A DNA stretch of 54,526 bases from an uncultured Prevotellaceae bacterium (GTDB lineage: Bacteria > Bacteroidota > Bacteroidia > Bacteroidales > Bacteroidaceae): the NCBI GenBank assembly GCA_946188345.1, contig CAMHUI010000016.1, positions 1 through 54,526 of the forward strand. The letters run 5' to 3'. The notes below the pieces were generated by a model. It was not told the DNA's origin. It made no database searches and saw only the letters and a list, made by a program, of their open reading frames with translations. The position numbers were made by a program, and so were the translations under genes. Shown piece by piece: positions 1-9,940 of the stretch; positions within the stretch are counted from its first letter, which is position 1, and every line of letters starts with the position of its first letter.

Positions 1-516
1 GGTGCGCAGACGCCACTCCTCATGGATGACACCACGCTCCTTGTCAATCTCCTCGGGGTCGAGGGTCAGACCCGTCGACCAGTCGCGCAGGATGAGCAGG
101 CAGGAGTCGAGCGAAGCCTGGTTCGTAGTCGGCACATTGTCAATGTTGTACACCGTCTGGTCGATAGAGGTGTAGGCGTTCAGGTCGCGACCAAACTCCA
201 CGCCTATCGAGCGCAGGTACTCGATAAGGTTGTTACCCTTGAAGTTGTCAGAGCCGTTGAAGGCCATGTGCTCGAGGAAGTGGGCCAGTCCGCGCTGACT
301 CTCCTCTTCCTGGATGGAGCCCACCTTCTGGGCGATGTAGAAGTTGGCACGATGTTCGGGCCATTCGTTGTGACGGATGTAGTAGGTCAATCCGTTCTCC
401 AGTTTGCCGATGCGCACGTCAGGGTCGACAGGCACAGGCGGCATCTGCATCTCCTGGGCCTGAGCCATCGAGACCACGGCCAGAAGAGCCAACACAAAGA
501 AATTTCTCAGTTTCAT
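1..516 (-). CDS. M16 family zinc metallopeptidase, N-terminal part (cut by window edge)
   Basis: The minus strand encodes the first 172 residues of an insulinase/pitrilysin-type (M16) peptidase; the gene continues beyond base 1. It begins at ATG 516-514 with a signal peptide ending near Ala-Gln-Ala-Gln (residues 18-21), so the product is exported, probably to the periplasm. The start of the mature protein has the M16 pattern ([14 protein letters not shown], then [14 protein letters not shown]). This contains the inverted zinc motif HxxEH: His79, Glu82 and His83, with Glu82 the expected catalytic base. Family members in Bacteroidetes are usually about 900 residues with two M16 units, so most of the protein lies outside. 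A good promoter lies about 112 bases upstream. The peptide substrate cannot be inferred. Confidence 0.93.
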   Translation of the reverse strand, partial: MKLRNFFVLALLAVVSMAQAQEMQMPPVPVDPDVRIGKLENGLTYYIRHNEWPEHRANFYIAQKVGSIQEEESQRGLAHFLEHMAFNGSDNFKGNNLIEYLRSIGVEFGRDLNAYTSIDQTVYNIDNVPTTNQASLDSCLLILRDWSTGLTLDPEEIDKERGVIHEEWRLRT

Positions 517-627
517 AGTTTTCTTTTATTTATAATGATAAGTTAAGTATGATCAATCTCCATTCCGGGCCGGATAAAAAACCGCTATTCCGGGTTAACG
601 GCCATCTATTTTTAGAAAACAACGCTG

Positions 628-658
628 CAAAATTACAGATAATCCGCCAAATACACAA
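628..658 (-). promoter_or_regulatory. Promoter for the M16 peptidase gene
   Basis: On the minus strand, TAATTTTG (635-628) fits the Bacteroidetes -7 box TAnnTTTG, and a TTG (658-656) lies exactly 20 bases upstream as a -33 element. The predicted leader is about 105 nt. Seen directly; activity is inferred from the consensus. Confidence 0.6.
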
Positions 659-847
659 GAAAAAAAGTTCTCTTTTGTTTGCAATTAGTGTTTTTTACGC
701 TGCAAAGTCACCTTCGATAAACTCAGCAATCTGCTGGTAAAATCCATCTCACCTTTATCTACATCTTTCAAAAAAGAAGAAGAAAGTCTGTTCGTCGTTC
801 ATTAAGCAGGCCGCTGGATGATTTCATTGTTTTCGTGGCAGACATTA

Positions 848-1270
848 TGAAAATAATTGACAAAAATCCCGTTTTAAGGCCCTGAGAATGCCATCTTTTG
901 AAAATTTTTTTCCCTCGGTCGCAAATAACGCAGCCATGAGCTATCATATGTAACCCGTTGACTGTGAGACAGATAGCGTTTTCGTCCTTGATAACCACCG
1001 ACAAACCGACCAACAGAGCCGACCTTTCGGACAGCGAAAGGTAAGCTTTCGTGTAGACTTTTGGTACAAAAGTCATGACGAAAAGTAAGAAATCGTGATG
1101 CGATTTCTAAGATATCATCGGGCGAATCGGTACAAAAGTCATGATGATTTGTACCAAAAGTCTTTGAGGATGGCAAAAAATCCTTGGAAGGTTGGCCGGA
1201 AAGGTCCGGAATTTTTGCTGGAACGAGGTTTTTACATGACAAGATTTTTCGGTTAAAAATCTTGACAAAA
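848..1270. repeat. 423-bp dispersed intergenic repeat, copy 1
   Basis: This block matches 32365-32787 in the same orientation, base for base without indels, with about 32 differences by hand alignment (~92% identity). It contains several inverted repeats: ACCTTTCG/CGAAAGGT (1022-1029 with 1035-1042), a palindrome GACTTTTGGTACAAAAGTC (1056-1074), AGAAATCG/CGATTTCT (1088-1095 with 1101-1108) and GGTACAAA/TTTGTACC (1129-1136 with 1148-1155). The last two stems are intact in both copies while the loop of the last has diverged. No convincing gene is inside. It fills most of the 0.92-kb gap between the M16 gene and the hemolysin III gene, ending about 125 bp before the latter's promoter. Confidence 0.88.
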
Positions 1271-1395
1271 AGAATGATGAGCGACGGGTAAACAGAATGT
1301 TTGGAAGCTACCACTCTGTGATTGAAATCTTTAGGCTAAACCGGAAAAAGAAGGTTTTTCTTGGCGTTTTTCCTGACTTTTCAGAAAATGTTTTG

Positions 1396-1403
1396 TAAAT
1401 TTG
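1396..1403 (+). promoter_or_regulatory. -7 box of the hemolysin III gene promoter
   Basis: TAAATTTG matches the TAnnTTTG consensus. It overlaps a possible TTG start at 1401, so transcription would begin downstream of that codon; this fixes the ATG at 1440 as the start. Confidence 0.55.
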
Positions 1404-1439
1404 CAGTCAGAAAGTTCTTTTCAAAATAGAGACAGCCCC

Positions 1440-2096
1440 ATGGACAAGAAGCGTTTTTTCACCCGCACAGAAGAGCTTTGGAACTCTTGGTCTCACGCTG
1501 CCGGCATTGCACTGGGCGTGGGTGTGGGCATTGCGCTGCTCGTCTGGTGCGCCCACGCCCACAACGGATGGGCTACGGCAGGCGTCATCCTCTACCTCTT
1601 CGGCATGCTGATGTCGTATCTGGCCTCGACCGTCTACCACGCCATACCGGCCGAAAGTCCCTGGAAACAGCGACTCAGAAAGTGGGACCATGCCGCCATC
1701 TACTGGCACATCGCCGGTTCCTACTCACCCATCACGCTCGTCGCACTCAGACAAGAGGGCTACTGGGGGTGGGCACTTTTCATCTTCATCTGGGCAGCCG
1801 CACTGGCTGGAACCATAACAAGCTTCAGAAAACTCGAAGACCACAGCCACTTGGAAACCATCTGTTTCTGCCTGATGGGACTGAGTGTGCTCGTGGCATT
1901 CAAACCGCTTATTGACAACATCAGCTTCCTGGCCGTCAACTGGATTGTAGCCGAGGGTATATGCTACCTGACAGGAGCCGTCTTCTATAGTCTCAACAAA
2001 CAACGCTTCATGCACACCGTGTTCCACTTCTTCGTGCTGGCAGGCTCCATCTGCCACATCGTGGCCGTGTGGGATATCCTCTTATCAAGCCTATGA
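1440..2096 (+). CDS. Hemolysin III / PAQR family (TrhA-like) membrane protein
   Basis: The product is a 218-residue integral membrane protein of the hemolysin III (YqfA/TrhA) family, related to PAQR receptors. The family patterns are visible: an N-terminal segment RTEELWNSWSHAAG before the first helix, STVYHAIP with the conserved Ser and His after helix 2, HAAIYWHIAGSYSP in the middle, and HTVFHFFVLAGSICH near the C-terminus. The histidines correspond to the metal-site residues of PAQR proteins. About seven hydrophobic segments can be counted, and the length is typical. Bacterial members have been linked to membrane energetics and lipid homeostasis; the hemolysin label is historical. The TGA stop overlaps the ATG of the next gene (ATGA), so the two are probably translationally coupled. 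Confidence 0.9.
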   Translation: MDKKRFFTRTEELWNSWSHAAGIALGVGVGIALLVWCAHAHNGWATAGVILYLFGMLMSYLASTVYHAIPAESPWKQRLRKWDHAAIYWHIAGSYSPITLVALRQEGYWGWALFIFIWAAALAGTITSFRKLEDHSHLETICFCLMGLSVLVAFKPLIDNISFLAVNWIVAEGICYLTGAVFYSLNKQRFMHTVFHFFVLAGSICHIVAVWDILLSSL

Positions 2097-3118
2097 TGAA
2101 ACTCAGAAATATACTGCTTTGCTGGGGCATCATCCTATTGATTGGATGCCAAAAAACTGAGGGGGGTAAGTTTCGTGAGGAAACGTTCACAGACATTGTC
2201 CGACTGAAGACCACTCCCGTCAAAGAACAGGGTAGGAGTGAGACGTGCTGGGCCTATGCCATGCTTGCCACGATAGAGACCGAACACCTTATGCAGGGCG
2301 ACTCCGTAAACCTCTCGGCCCACTACGTCAGCCGCATGCTGATGCGCGAACGACTCACTTACTACTATCTCGCTGGCGGAAAAAGGCGGCTGTCGCTCAG
2401 GACGATGGCACCCACACTCGTCAGACTCATCCAGCAATACGGCGCCGAACCCTTCAACACCTACGGAGCCACCAGCAAGGTCAGCTACAACGCCCTCTGC
2501 CGAAAAGCCGAGCAGATGGCCCGCACATGCCAGTCGTTCAGACAACTCGACGACCGATTCAACGCACTCATGGATGCCGAAGTGGGTTTCCTGCCGAAGT
2601 ACGTCTATATGGCCAGTGCCGAATATACGCCGCTGGAGTTTGCCCACAGCGTGTGTAGAAAAAATGAATATCAGGCACTGACCAGCTACACCCACCACCC
2701 GTTCTTCGAGACGTTTGAACTGGAGACACCCGACAACACTGACCACTCAGCCTTCCTGAACCTGCCCATCGACACGCTTATGAAAGCCGTCGACGATGCC
2801 CTTCTGCAAGGCCATCCCGTGTGTTGGGAGGGCGACATCAGCAACAAATACTTCTCCTTCCAGCATGGCAGAGCAGACCTCTTCCTTCCCTCAGGCAACA
2901 TGCAGCAGCTCCGGCAACAAGCCTTCGAGCGGCTCAGCGTCACCGACGACCACTGCCTATGCCTCGTCGGCATCGCTGAAGACCAACAGGGACGAAGATA
3001 CTACCTGGCCAAAAACTCTTGGGGAACAGACAATCCATACGGCGGATTCGTGTATCTCTCTGCCGACTACGTCAGGCTCTACACCATCTGCGTAGTGCTT
3101 CACTACACAGTAAACTAA
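2093..3118 (+). CDS. Papain-like (C1 family) cysteine peptidase, lipoprotein
   Basis: This 341-residue protein has a short signal peptide ending in a lipobox (LLIGC, Cys19), so it should be lipid-anchored in the envelope. After it comes a papain-fold core with Cys52 in the PVKEQGRSETCWAYA segment, preceded by the oxyanion-hole Gln. His287 sits in DHCLCLVGIA and Asn308 in KNSWG, completing the C1 triad. The spacing and the long insertion between Cys and His resemble the bleomycin hydrolase/PepC (C1B) branch more than classical cathepsins. The start is ATG 2093, overlapping the preceding stop by 4 bases; a second ATG follows at 2096. Its link with the hemolysin III gene is unexplained. The substrate is unknown. 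Confidence 0.85.
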   Translation: MMKLRNILLCWGIILLIGCQKTEGGKFREETFTDIVRLKTTPVKEQGRSETCWAYAMLATIETEHLMQGDSVNLSAHYVSRMLMRERLTYYYLAGGKRRLSLRTMAPTLVRLIQQYGAEPFNTYGATSKVSYNALCRKAEQMARTCQSFRQLDDRFNALMDAEVGFLPKYVYMASAEYTPLEFAHSVCRKNEYQALTSYTHHPFFETFELETPDNTDHSAFLNLPIDTLMKAVDDALLQGHPVCWEGDISNKYFSFQHGRADLFLPSGNMQQLRQQAFERLSVTDDHCLCLVGIAEDQQGRRYYLAKNSWGTDNPYGGFVYLSADYVRLYTICVVLHYTVN

Positions 3119-3127
3119 TGATTAGAA

Positions 3128-3290
3128 CACTTTGGCTGCGCTGAAGTTAATCCCGCTCGGCAAAACAATAATAATAAAAATATTTTTTCCTTTTCTTGTT
3201 TTTTTTGCTCGCTTATTGGATAAAAATCTAACGCTCGGAAAAATAAATGTATTTATTCTTCCTCACTTAATCGATTTTTTCGTAACTTTG
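3128..3290 (-). repeat. Promoter-abutting repeated element, copy at leuS
   Basis: Read away from leuS, the segment starts at the -7 box and runs through GATTAAGTGAGG, TTTTTCCGAGCG and CAATAAGCGAG modules to a distal part containing CTTCAGCGCAGCCAAAG. Its first 83 bases match 40859-40941 with one difference. The ychF (17519-17709) and prmC (19769-19925) upstream regions carry diverged relatives with the same module order. Confidence 0.8.
3283..3290 (+). promoter_or_regulatory. -7 box of the leuS operon promoter
   Basis: TAACTTTG matches TAnnTTTG; the predicted leader is about 70 nt. No TTG is found 19-21 bp upstream, where instead the repeated element lies directly against the box. Confidence 0.6.
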
Positions 3291-3366
3291 CACATTATTA
3301 TATGGCGCATACACATACGTGTGCGCACATTTGGCATGTAACAAAATATATAAAATCATACAAAAT

Positions 3367-6189
3367 ATGGACTACAATTTCAGAGAGATTGAGAAGAAAT
3401 GGCAACAGAGATGGGTGGAACAGAAAACCTATCAAGTGACCGAAGAAGAAGGTAAGAAGAAATTCTATGTGCTCAACATGTTCCCTTACCCCAGCGGAGC
3501 AGGACTGCATGTGGGCCATCCGCTCGGCTATATCGCCAGCGATATCTATGCCCGCTACAAGCGTCAGCAGGGCTTCAACGTGCTCAACCCCATGGGTTAT
3601 GACGCCTACGGACTGCCGGCTGAGCAATATGCTATACAGACCGGACAACATCCCGCCAAGACTACCGAAGTAAACATCAACCGCTATCGCGAGCAATTGG
3701 ACCATATCGGCTTCTCTTTCGACTGGAGCCGCGAGGTCAGAACGTGTGAGCCCGGCTACTATCACTGGACACAGTGGGCCTTCCAGAAGATGTTCAACTC
3801 GTTCTATTGCAACACCTGCCAGAAGGCTCAGCCCATCACCAAGCTCATCGAACACTTTGAAAAGCAAGGCACCGAAGGACTGGATGTAGCCCAGAGCGAA
3901 GAACTTCAGTTCACAGCCGACGAGTGGAAGCAGATGAGCGATGTGGAGAAGCAGCAGACTCTGATGAACTACCGCATTGCCTATCTGGGTGAGACCATGG
4001 TCAACTGGTGTGCCGAGCTGGGCACCGTGCTGGCCAACGACGAAGTGGTTGACGGAGTCTCCGTGCGTGGCGGCTATCCCGTTGTTCAGAAGAAGATGCG
4101 CCAGTGGTGCCTCAGAGTCTCTGCCTATGCACAGCGACTGCTCGACGGACTGGACAACATCGACTGGACTGAGTCGCTGAAAGAGACGCAGAAGAACTGG
4201 ATTGGCCGTTCGGAAGGTACGGAGATGCAGTTCAAGGTGGCCAACAGCGACCTGGAGTTTACCATCTTCACAACCCGCGCCGATACCATCTTCGGTGTGA
4301 CATTCATGGTGCTTGCTCCCGAGAGCGAACTCGTTCAGCAGCTCACAACCGCCGAGCAGAAAGCTGCCGTAGAAGAATACCTGGCCTACGTGAAGAAGCG
4401 CACCGAGCGTGACCGTATCAGCGACCGAAAGGTGACAGGTGTCTTCTCCGGTTCCTACGCCGTCAATCCCTTGACAGGTAAAGAGATTCCCGTCTGGATC
4501 TCGGAATACGTCTTGGCCGGCTACGGCACAGGAGCCATCATGGCTGTTCCTGCCCACGACTCGCGCGACTATGCCTTTGCCAAACACTTCAACCTGCCCA
4601 TCATACCGCTGATTGAGGGTGCCGACGTGTCGGAAGAGAGCTTCGATGCCAAGGAAGGTATCGTGATGAATTCTTCCAACGGCGAGTTCTCGCTGAACGG
4701 ACTGACCGTAAAGGAAGCCATTCAGAAAACCAAGGAATATGTCACTAAGAAAGGCTTAGGCCGAGTAAAGGTGAACTTCCGTCTGCGTGATGCCATCTTC
4801 TCGCGTCAGCGCTACTGGGGCGAACCATTCCCTGTCTACTACAAGGACGGCATGCCGCAGATGATTCCCGAGGAATGTCTGCCCTTGCAGCTGCCTGAAA
4901 TCGATAAGTATGAACCCACTGAGACAGGCGAACCACCCCTCGGCCGCGCAAAGATGTGGGCCTGGGACACCGTGAAACGTTCAGTGGTCGACCGTACCAC
5001 AGTCGACAATAAAACCATCTTCCCCTTGGAACTCAACACCATGCCAGGATTTGCCGGATCATCAGCCTACTACCTCAGATATATGGACCCACACAACACC
5101 GAGGCCCTCGTATCGAAGAAAGCTGACGAATACTGGCAGCAGGTAGACCTCTATGTGGGTGGAACAGAACATGCCACAGGACACTTAATCTACTCCCGCT
5201 TCTGGAACAAGTTCCTCTTCGACCTCGGCGTATCGTGTAAGGAAGAACCCTTCCAGAAACTCGTCAACCAAGGAATGATTCAGGGTCGCTCGAACTTCGT
5301 CTATCGCGACAACAAAGCTTCAAAAGACGGACACCCCGTCTTTGTTTCCTGCGGACTGAAAGATAACTATGACGACGTGACTCCTATCCACGTTGACGTG
5401 AACATCGTGCAGAACGATATTCTTGATATTAATGCCTTCAAAAACTGGAGACCGGAATATAACGACGCAGAATTTATTCTTGAAGACGGTAAATATCTCT
5501 GCGGCTGGGCCATCGAAAAAATGTCGAAGTCGATGTTCAACGTTGTCAATCCCGACATGATTGTCGAGCGATATGGCGCCGACACACTCCGACTGTATGA
5601 GATGTTCCTCGGTCCGGTGGAGCAGAGCAAGCCTTGGGACACCAACGGCATTGACGGCTGCCACCGCTTCCTGAAGAAGTTCTGGAACCTGGTCAGCAAT
5701 GCCACTGAAAGCAATGAACCCAACAAGGAAGAACTGAAGAGTCTGCATAAACTCATCAAGAAGGTATCGCAGGACATCGAAGCCTTCTCCTATAATACTT
5801 CTATTGCCGCCTTCATGATCTGCGTGAACGAACTCTCGCAGCTGAAGTGTCAGAATAAGGAAGTAGGCAAGGCTCTTGTCCGCCTGATAGCTCCCTTTGC
5901 TCCTCATATTGCAGAAGAACTCTGGGAGATGCTGGGTGGCGACGGCAGCGTCTGCGACAGTGAGTGGCCGACATGGAACGAGGCTTATCTCGTAGAGAAC
6001 GAAATACAGCTGACCATCTCCTTCAATGGTAAGGCCCGCTTCCAGATGCAATTCCCGGCCGATGCCGACAATGATGCCATTCAGACTGCTGTCCTGGCAG
6101 ATGAAAAGACACTGAAGTATCTCGACGGAAAACAGGTCATAAAGGTCATCATCGTGCCTAAGAAGATTGTAAACGTTGTTTGCAAATAA
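3367..6189 (+). CDS. leuS: Leucine--tRNA ligase
   Basis: The enzyme charges tRNA-Leu with leucine in the cytoplasm. The 940-residue protein has the class I HIGH motif as HVGHPLGY within [14 protein letters not shown] near residue 45 and the KMSKS loop as EKMSKSMFN near residue 720. Between them lies the CP1 editing domain, with the Thr-rich [10 protein letters not shown] segment and [15 protein letters not shown], whose Asp positions the mischarged amino acid. The C-terminal anticodon-binding part is complete. The chosen ATG gives the conserved [14 protein letters not shown] start; an in-frame ATG 48 bases upstream would add a non-conserved extension. It is the first gene of a probable operon with the YitT-type gene (49-bp gap), rdgB and porZ. 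Confidence 0.97.
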   Translation: MDYNFREIEKKWQQRWVEQKTYQVTEEEGKKKFYVLNMFPYPSGAGLHVGHPLGYIASDIYARYKRQQGFNVLNPMGYDAYGLPAEQYAIQTGQHPAKTTEVNINRYREQLDHIGFSFDWSREVRTCEPGYYHWTQWAFQKMFNSFYCNTCQKAQPITKLIEHFEKQGTEGLDVAQSEELQFTADEWKQMSDVEKQQTLMNYRIAYLGETMVNWCAELGTVLANDEVVDGVSVRGGYPVVQKKMRQWCLRVSAYAQRLLDGLDNIDWTESLKETQKNWIGRSEGTEMQFKVANSDLEFTIFTTRADTIFGVTFMVLAPESELVQQLTTAEQKAAVEEYLAYVKKRTERDRISDRKVTGVFSGSYAVNPLTGKEIPVWISEYVLAGYGTGAIMAVPAHDSRDYAFAKHFNLPIIPLIEGADVSEESFDAKEGIVMNSSNGEFSLNGLTVKEAIQKTKEYVTKKGLGRVKVNFRLRDAIFSRQRYWGEPFPVYYKDGMPQMIPEECLPLQLPEIDKYEPTETGEPPLGRAKMWAWDTVKRSVVDRTTVDNKTIFPLELNTMPGFAGSSAYYLRYMDPHNTEALVSKKADEYWQQVDLYVGGTEHATGHLIYSRFWNKFLFDLGVSCKEEPFQKLVNQGMIQGRSNFVYRDNKASKDGHPVFVSCGLKDNYDDVTPIHVDVNIVQNDILDINAFKNWRPEYNDAEFILEDGKYLCGWAIEKMSKSMFNVVNPDMIVERYGADTLRLYEMFLGPVEQSKPWDTNGIDGCHRFLKKFWNLVSNATESNEPNKEELKSLHKLIKKVSQDIEAFSYNTSIAAFMICVNELSQLKCQNKEVGKALVRLIAPFAPHIAEELWEMLGGDGSVCDSEWPTWNEAYLVENEIQLTISFNGKARFQMQFPADADNDAIQTAVLADEKTLKYLDGKQVIKVIIVPKKIVNVVCK

Positions 6190-6238
6190 TCTATAGATAC
6201 TATATTCACTATAGTTACTATAAAAAAAGAAAATCTGT

Positions 6239-7198
6239 ATGACTCTCTTCAAGAACAAAACGATAGAGCGTGAGGTGAAGGATTATTTCTTTATAACCCT
6301 TGGCCTCATACTATTTGCTTTTGGCTGGACGGTGTTTCTGCTGCCTTATGAGATTGTGACTGGTGGCGTGACGGGTGTGGCTGCCATCATCTACTATGCC
6401 TCTGGTATAGAGATAGAAATAAGCTACTTCGTCATCAATGCGCTGTTGCTCATCATAGGACTGAAAATACTTGGTTGGCGATTCCTGATGAAAACCATCT
6501 ATGCCATCTTTATGATTTCATTCCTACTGTGGCTATTTCAGATTATTATCAGAAACCCCGACGGCAGCGTGGTGAAGATATTAGGCGAAGGTCAAGCCTT
6601 CATGTCACTGCTTATAGGTTGTACCTTTACAGGCAGCTCGTTAGCCATCGTCTTCTATAACAACGGCTCGACAGGAGGAACAGATATCATTGCCGCCTCT
6701 GTCAACAAATACTACAATTTCTCGCTGGGCCAGGTACTGATTATGGTCGATTTGATAATCATCGGCTCCTGCTTCTTCATTCCACAATTTGGCGATGGCA
6801 TCGACCGTATACATAAAGTAGCCTTCGGTTTATGTACGATGGTCGTAGAGAATTTCGTGCTGGACTATGTGAACAACTCCATGAGACAGTCGGTCCAGTT
6901 TATGATTTTCTCTAAGAAACATGAAGAGATAGCCTATGCCATCGGAACAGAGATGGACCATGGCGTGACCATTCTCGACGGCCATGGCTGGTATACAGGA
7001 CAAGAAATGAAAGTGCTTTGCATCCTGGCCCGCAAGAGAGAGAGTCCTCAGATGTTCCGTATCATCAAGTCAATCGACCCCAACGCCTTTGTTTCCGTTG
7101 GCAGCGTCATCGGCGTATTCGGCGAAGGTTTCGACCCCATCAAGGCAAGAGTGCCGAAGAAAAACAATACAATAAGAAGAGTGAACGAAGAAGAATGA
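6239..7198 (+). CDS. YitT family membrane protein (DUF161 + DUF2179)
   Basis: The protein has 319 residues. The N-terminal ~210 residues hold about five to six hydrophobic segments with the family signature [16 protein letters not shown] and [10 protein letters not shown]. The C-terminal soluble part (about residues 215-300, with [19 protein letters not shown]) is a DUF2179-type ferredoxin-like domain. The family is widespread; transported ligands have not been established. The gene follows leuS after 49 bases, and its TGA overlaps the rdgB ATG (ATGA), suggesting coupled translation. Confidence 0.92.
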   Translation: MTLFKNKTIEREVKDYFFITLGLILFAFGWTVFLLPYEIVTGGVTGVAAIIYYASGIEIEISYFVINALLLIIGLKILGWRFLMKTIYAIFMISFLLWLFQIIIRNPDGSVVKILGEGQAFMSLLIGCTFTGSSLAIVFYNNGSTGGTDIIAASVNKYYNFSLGQVLIMVDLIIIGSCFFIPQFGDGIDRIHKVAFGLCTMVVENFVLDYVNNSMRQSVQFMIFSKKHEEIAYAIGTEMDHGVTILDGHGWYTGQEMKVLCILARKRESPQMFRIIKSIDPNAFVSVGSVIGVFGEGFDPIKARVPKKNNTIRRVNEEE

Positions 7199-7788
7199 AG
7201 ATAGTCTTTGCAACCAATAACAAGCATAAGCTTGATGAAATCCGTGATATTCTCGGACATGAGTTTGAAATAGTTTCCCTGAAAGACATCGGCTGCGATG
7301 TAGACATACCTGAGACAGGCTCAACCCTCGAAGAAAATGCCTTGATGAAAGCACGCTACGTGTTCGACAATTACAGTCTGAACTGCTTTGCCGACGATAC
7401 CGGCCTTGAAGTAGAAGCCCTGAACGGAGAACCAGGAGTCTACAGTGCCCGCTATGCAGGAGAAGGGCATGACTCAGAGGCTAACATGAAGAAATTATTG
7501 GAGAAATTAGGAAACAATAACAATCGTCAGGCAAGATTCCGCACTGTTATTGCGTTAGTATTGAAAGACAGTCCCAAAGAAAGCATCACGCTTTTCGAAG
7601 GTATCGTCAACGGCCGTATTGCTTACGAGAAACATGGAACAGAGGGCTTTGGCTACGATCCCATCTTTGTTCCTGAAGGCTACGACCAAAGCTTTGCAGA
7701 ACTGGGATTGGACATTAAGAATAAAATATCCCACCGTGCACGGGCTACACAAAAATTAGTGGAACATCTGAAAGACATTAAACAATAA
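7195..7788 (+). CDS. rdgB: Non-canonical purine NTP pyrophosphatase (XTP/dITP diphosphatase)
   Basis: This 197-residue Ham1/RdgB enzyme hydrolyses dITP, XTP and similar damaged purine nucleotides to monophosphates, keeping them out of DNA and RNA. The family motifs are present: FATNNKHKL at the N-terminus (phosphate binding), SLEEN-type [27 protein letters not shown] with the catalytic Asp, and [12 protein letters not shown] followed by KISHRARA near the C-terminus. The start is the ATG overlapping the previous stop; the length is normal for the family. It is followed after only 5 bases by the porZ-like gene. Confidence 0.97.
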   Translation: MKIVFATNNKHKLDEIRDILGHEFEIVSLKDIGCDVDIPETGSTLEENALMKARYVFDNYSLNCFADDTGLEVEALNGEPGVYSARYAGEGHDSEANMKKLLEKLGNNNNRQARFRTVIALVLKDSPKESITLFEGIVNGRIAYEKHGTEGFGYDPIFVPEGYDQSFAELGLDIKNKISHRARATQKLVEHLKDIKQ

Positions 7789-7793
7789 GATAT

Positions 7794-9833
7794 ATGATGA
7801 TGAGGAAGTGGTTGTTGGTTGGAATTGTTTCCATGTTTACCATGGTGGTAAATGCTCAGGTAGGTACATGGAAAGCCTACATGGCTTATCATGACGTGAC
7901 GGAAATAGAACAAGCCGGCAATATCATCTTTGTGCTTGCCTCAAACAATCTGTATGCCTACAACACAAACGACGAAAGTATACAGACCTACGACAAGATG
8001 AACTTTCTCAACGATTGCGAAATCAGTCATATAGCCTGGAGCCAGCAGGCTGAACATCTCATCATTGTCTATCAAAACAACAACATAGACCTGATAGACC
8101 GTAACAACAACGTTACCAACCTGCCCGACTATTATTTCAAGTCGATGACCATTGACAAAACCGTCAACAGCATCACTATCGACGGTATCTATGCCTATCT
8201 CAATACCGCATTCGGTATTGTAAAGGTTAATGTAAAAGATGCTGAAATTAGCGATACCTATAACCTCGGCTTCAATATTGATTATTCTTACATCGAAAAC
8301 GGCTCTATCTTTGCTGCTTCAAGCACCAACGGCATCTACGAAGGAAAACTTTCGGACAATCTTCTGGACAAAAGCAACTGGACTCGGACGGGCAGTTATA
8401 AAAAACAAGACAAGAAGACAGATCAGGAACTTCAGCAGCTGGTCAGTAAGCTGAACCCTGGCGGACCGAAATACAACTACTTCCACTCGCTTAAAATCCA
8501 TAATGGTAAACTATATACAACCGGCGGCTATACCAGCGGAGGACTCAATGCAGGACGTCCAGGATGCATACAAGTGCTCGACCAGAATGAGGAGTGGACT
8601 ATCTTCGAAGACGACTTGCAGACGAAGACAGGAACCGTCTATGTGAACTTGAACGGCATTGATATCGACCCATTGGACAACCGCCACACGATAGCCTATG
8701 GCCGTACGGGCGTCTATGAGTTCTATGACGGCATCTTCCAAAAACATTGGAGCTATGACAATTCGCCACTTCAATATGCGATTGCTGTCAGTAATCATGA
8801 AAATCTATATAAAGCCTATGTGGAAACGCTTGGTGCCCGCTTCGACAACGAAGGCAACTTCTGGTGTCTGAACAGCCTTGCACCCAGCCAGTCAATCCTC
8901 TGTTACACCAAGGACGGCGAATGGAAGTCGTTCCACCACACGGAACTCATGGCCATCGAACAAGGTAAAAACCGCAGTTTCGGCTCCATGGAACGCCCAA
9001 TCTTCGACCAGAAAGGCAATATGTGGTTTGTCAATAATTATTGGATTCAGCCGGCTTTCTGTAAGTATGACACTAAGACCGACGACCTGACCGTCTATAC
9101 GAAGTTCATCAATCAAGACGAGACCAAGCTGGAATTCTACTACCTGCGCTGTATCACTGAAGACAAGGAAGGCAACCTCTGGCTTGGTACAAGCATCGGC
9201 CCTGTCTATCTGAGCCGGGAAGATGTTGATGAAGATCCTTCGACAGTACGCTTCCAACAGGTAAAGGTTCCACGCAACGATGGCACCAATCTGGCTGACT
9301 ATCTGTTGTCGAATGTCGACATTCAGTGTATCGCCATCGACGGCGGCAACCGTAAATGGTTCGGCACGAGCGACAACGGAGTATATCTCATCAGCAGCGA
9401 CAACATCCAGCAGCTGAAACATTTTACTACCAACAACAGCAACCTGCTTTCTAACAACATCGAATCGATTACTATCAACGATGAAACGGGTGAGGTATTC
9501 ATCGGTACGAATAAAGGGCTCTGTTCCTACGTTAGTGATGCTACAACACCTGTTGAAGAGATGCAGAAAGATGAAGTCTGGGCCTATCCTAACCCTGTTC
9601 AGCCAGGCTACAACGGTCCCATTACCATCACTGGTCTGGCTTATAACTCATGGATCAAGATTACCACTTCCAACGGAACACTGGTCAACGAAGGCCGCAG
9701 CAATGGCGGCAGCTATACCTGGTATGGCCGAGACCAAAACAATCGTCCGGTAGCCTCAGGCGTCTACATGGTACAGGTAGCTACGGAAGAAGGATCGAAA
9801 GGTGTTGTCTGTAAGATAGCTATCGTCAGATAA
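7794..9833 (+). CDS. porZ: PorZ-like type IX secretion protein (two-component-regulator propeller plus C-terminal sorting domain)
   Basis: The product has 679 residues: a signal peptide (cleavage near VNAQ, residue 21-22), then a long beta-propeller region rich in WFGTSDNGVYL- and LWLGTSIGPVYL-type repeats, and a C-terminal Ig-like domain from about residue 600. That last part (YPNPVQPG, ASGVYMVQV, ending in KIAIVR) is a T9SS-type sorting domain. The architecture and the opening VGTWKAYMAYHDVTEIEQ match PorZ, a member of the T9SS attachment complex that acts with the sortase PorU at the cell surface and binds A-LPS in Porphyromonas. Three ATGs occur in a row (7794, 7797, 7800). It ends the leuS operon and is followed by a strong terminator. 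Another surface propeller protein is the main alternative. Confidence 0.78.
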   Translation: MMMRKWLLVGIVSMFTMVVNAQVGTWKAYMAYHDVTEIEQAGNIIFVLASNNLYAYNTNDESIQTYDKMNFLNDCEISHIAWSQQAEHLIIVYQNNNIDLIDRNNNVTNLPDYYFKSMTIDKTVNSITIDGIYAYLNTAFGIVKVNVKDAEISDTYNLGFNIDYSYIENGSIFAASSTNGIYEGKLSDNLLDKSNWTRTGSYKKQDKKTDQELQQLVSKLNPGGPKYNYFHSLKIHNGKLYTTGGYTSGGLNAGRPGCIQVLDQNEEWTIFEDDLQTKTGTVYVNLNGIDIDPLDNRHTIAYGRTGVYEFYDGIFQKHWSYDNSPLQYAIAVSNHENLYKAYVETLGARFDNEGNFWCLNSLAPSQSILCYTKDGEWKSFHHTELMAIEQGKNRSFGSMERPIFDQKGNMWFVNNYWIQPAFCKYDTKTDDLTVYTKFINQDETKLEFYYLRCITEDKEGNLWLGTSIGPVYLSREDVDEDPSTVRFQQVKVPRNDGTNLADYLLSNVDIQCIAIDGGNRKWFGTSDNGVYLISSDNIQQLKHFTTNNSNLLSNNIESITINDETGEVFIGTNKGLCSYVSDATTPVEEMQKDEVWAYPNPVQPGYNGPITITGLAYNSWIKITTSNGTLVNEGRSNGGSYTWYGRDQNNRPVASGVYMVQVATEEGSKGVVCKIAIVR

Positions 9834-9861
9834 AGTTTCCCTTTTCTCTATAAAAGCTAAA

Positions 9862-9910
9862 AATAAGAGTGTCGCTTGCGATACTCTTATTATTTTATTC
9901 TTTCTTTTTT
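9862..9910 (+). terminator. Rho-independent terminator after porZ
   Basis: A 13-bp stem (9862-9874 with 9879-9891, containing one G-U pair) with a CTTG loop is followed by a T-rich run. It ends the leuS-YitT-rdgB-porZ unit. Confidence 0.9.
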
Positions 9911-9940
9911 AAATTTTTAAAAAGTATAAGAAGAATAATA

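Noticed and set aside
874..1314. Minus-strand open frames inside the 423-bp repeat, partly conserved in translation between copies
   Set aside because: Most base differences between the two copies in that frame change the amino acid (for example D/A, V/F, H/R, Q/L), the opposite of protein-level selection, and the frame lengths differ. The element is treated as noncoding.
1401..1439. TTG start for the hemolysin III gene at 1401
   Set aside because: The codon lies inside the predicted -7 box (1396-1403), so it would not be transcribed; ATG 1440 gives the usual family N-terminus.
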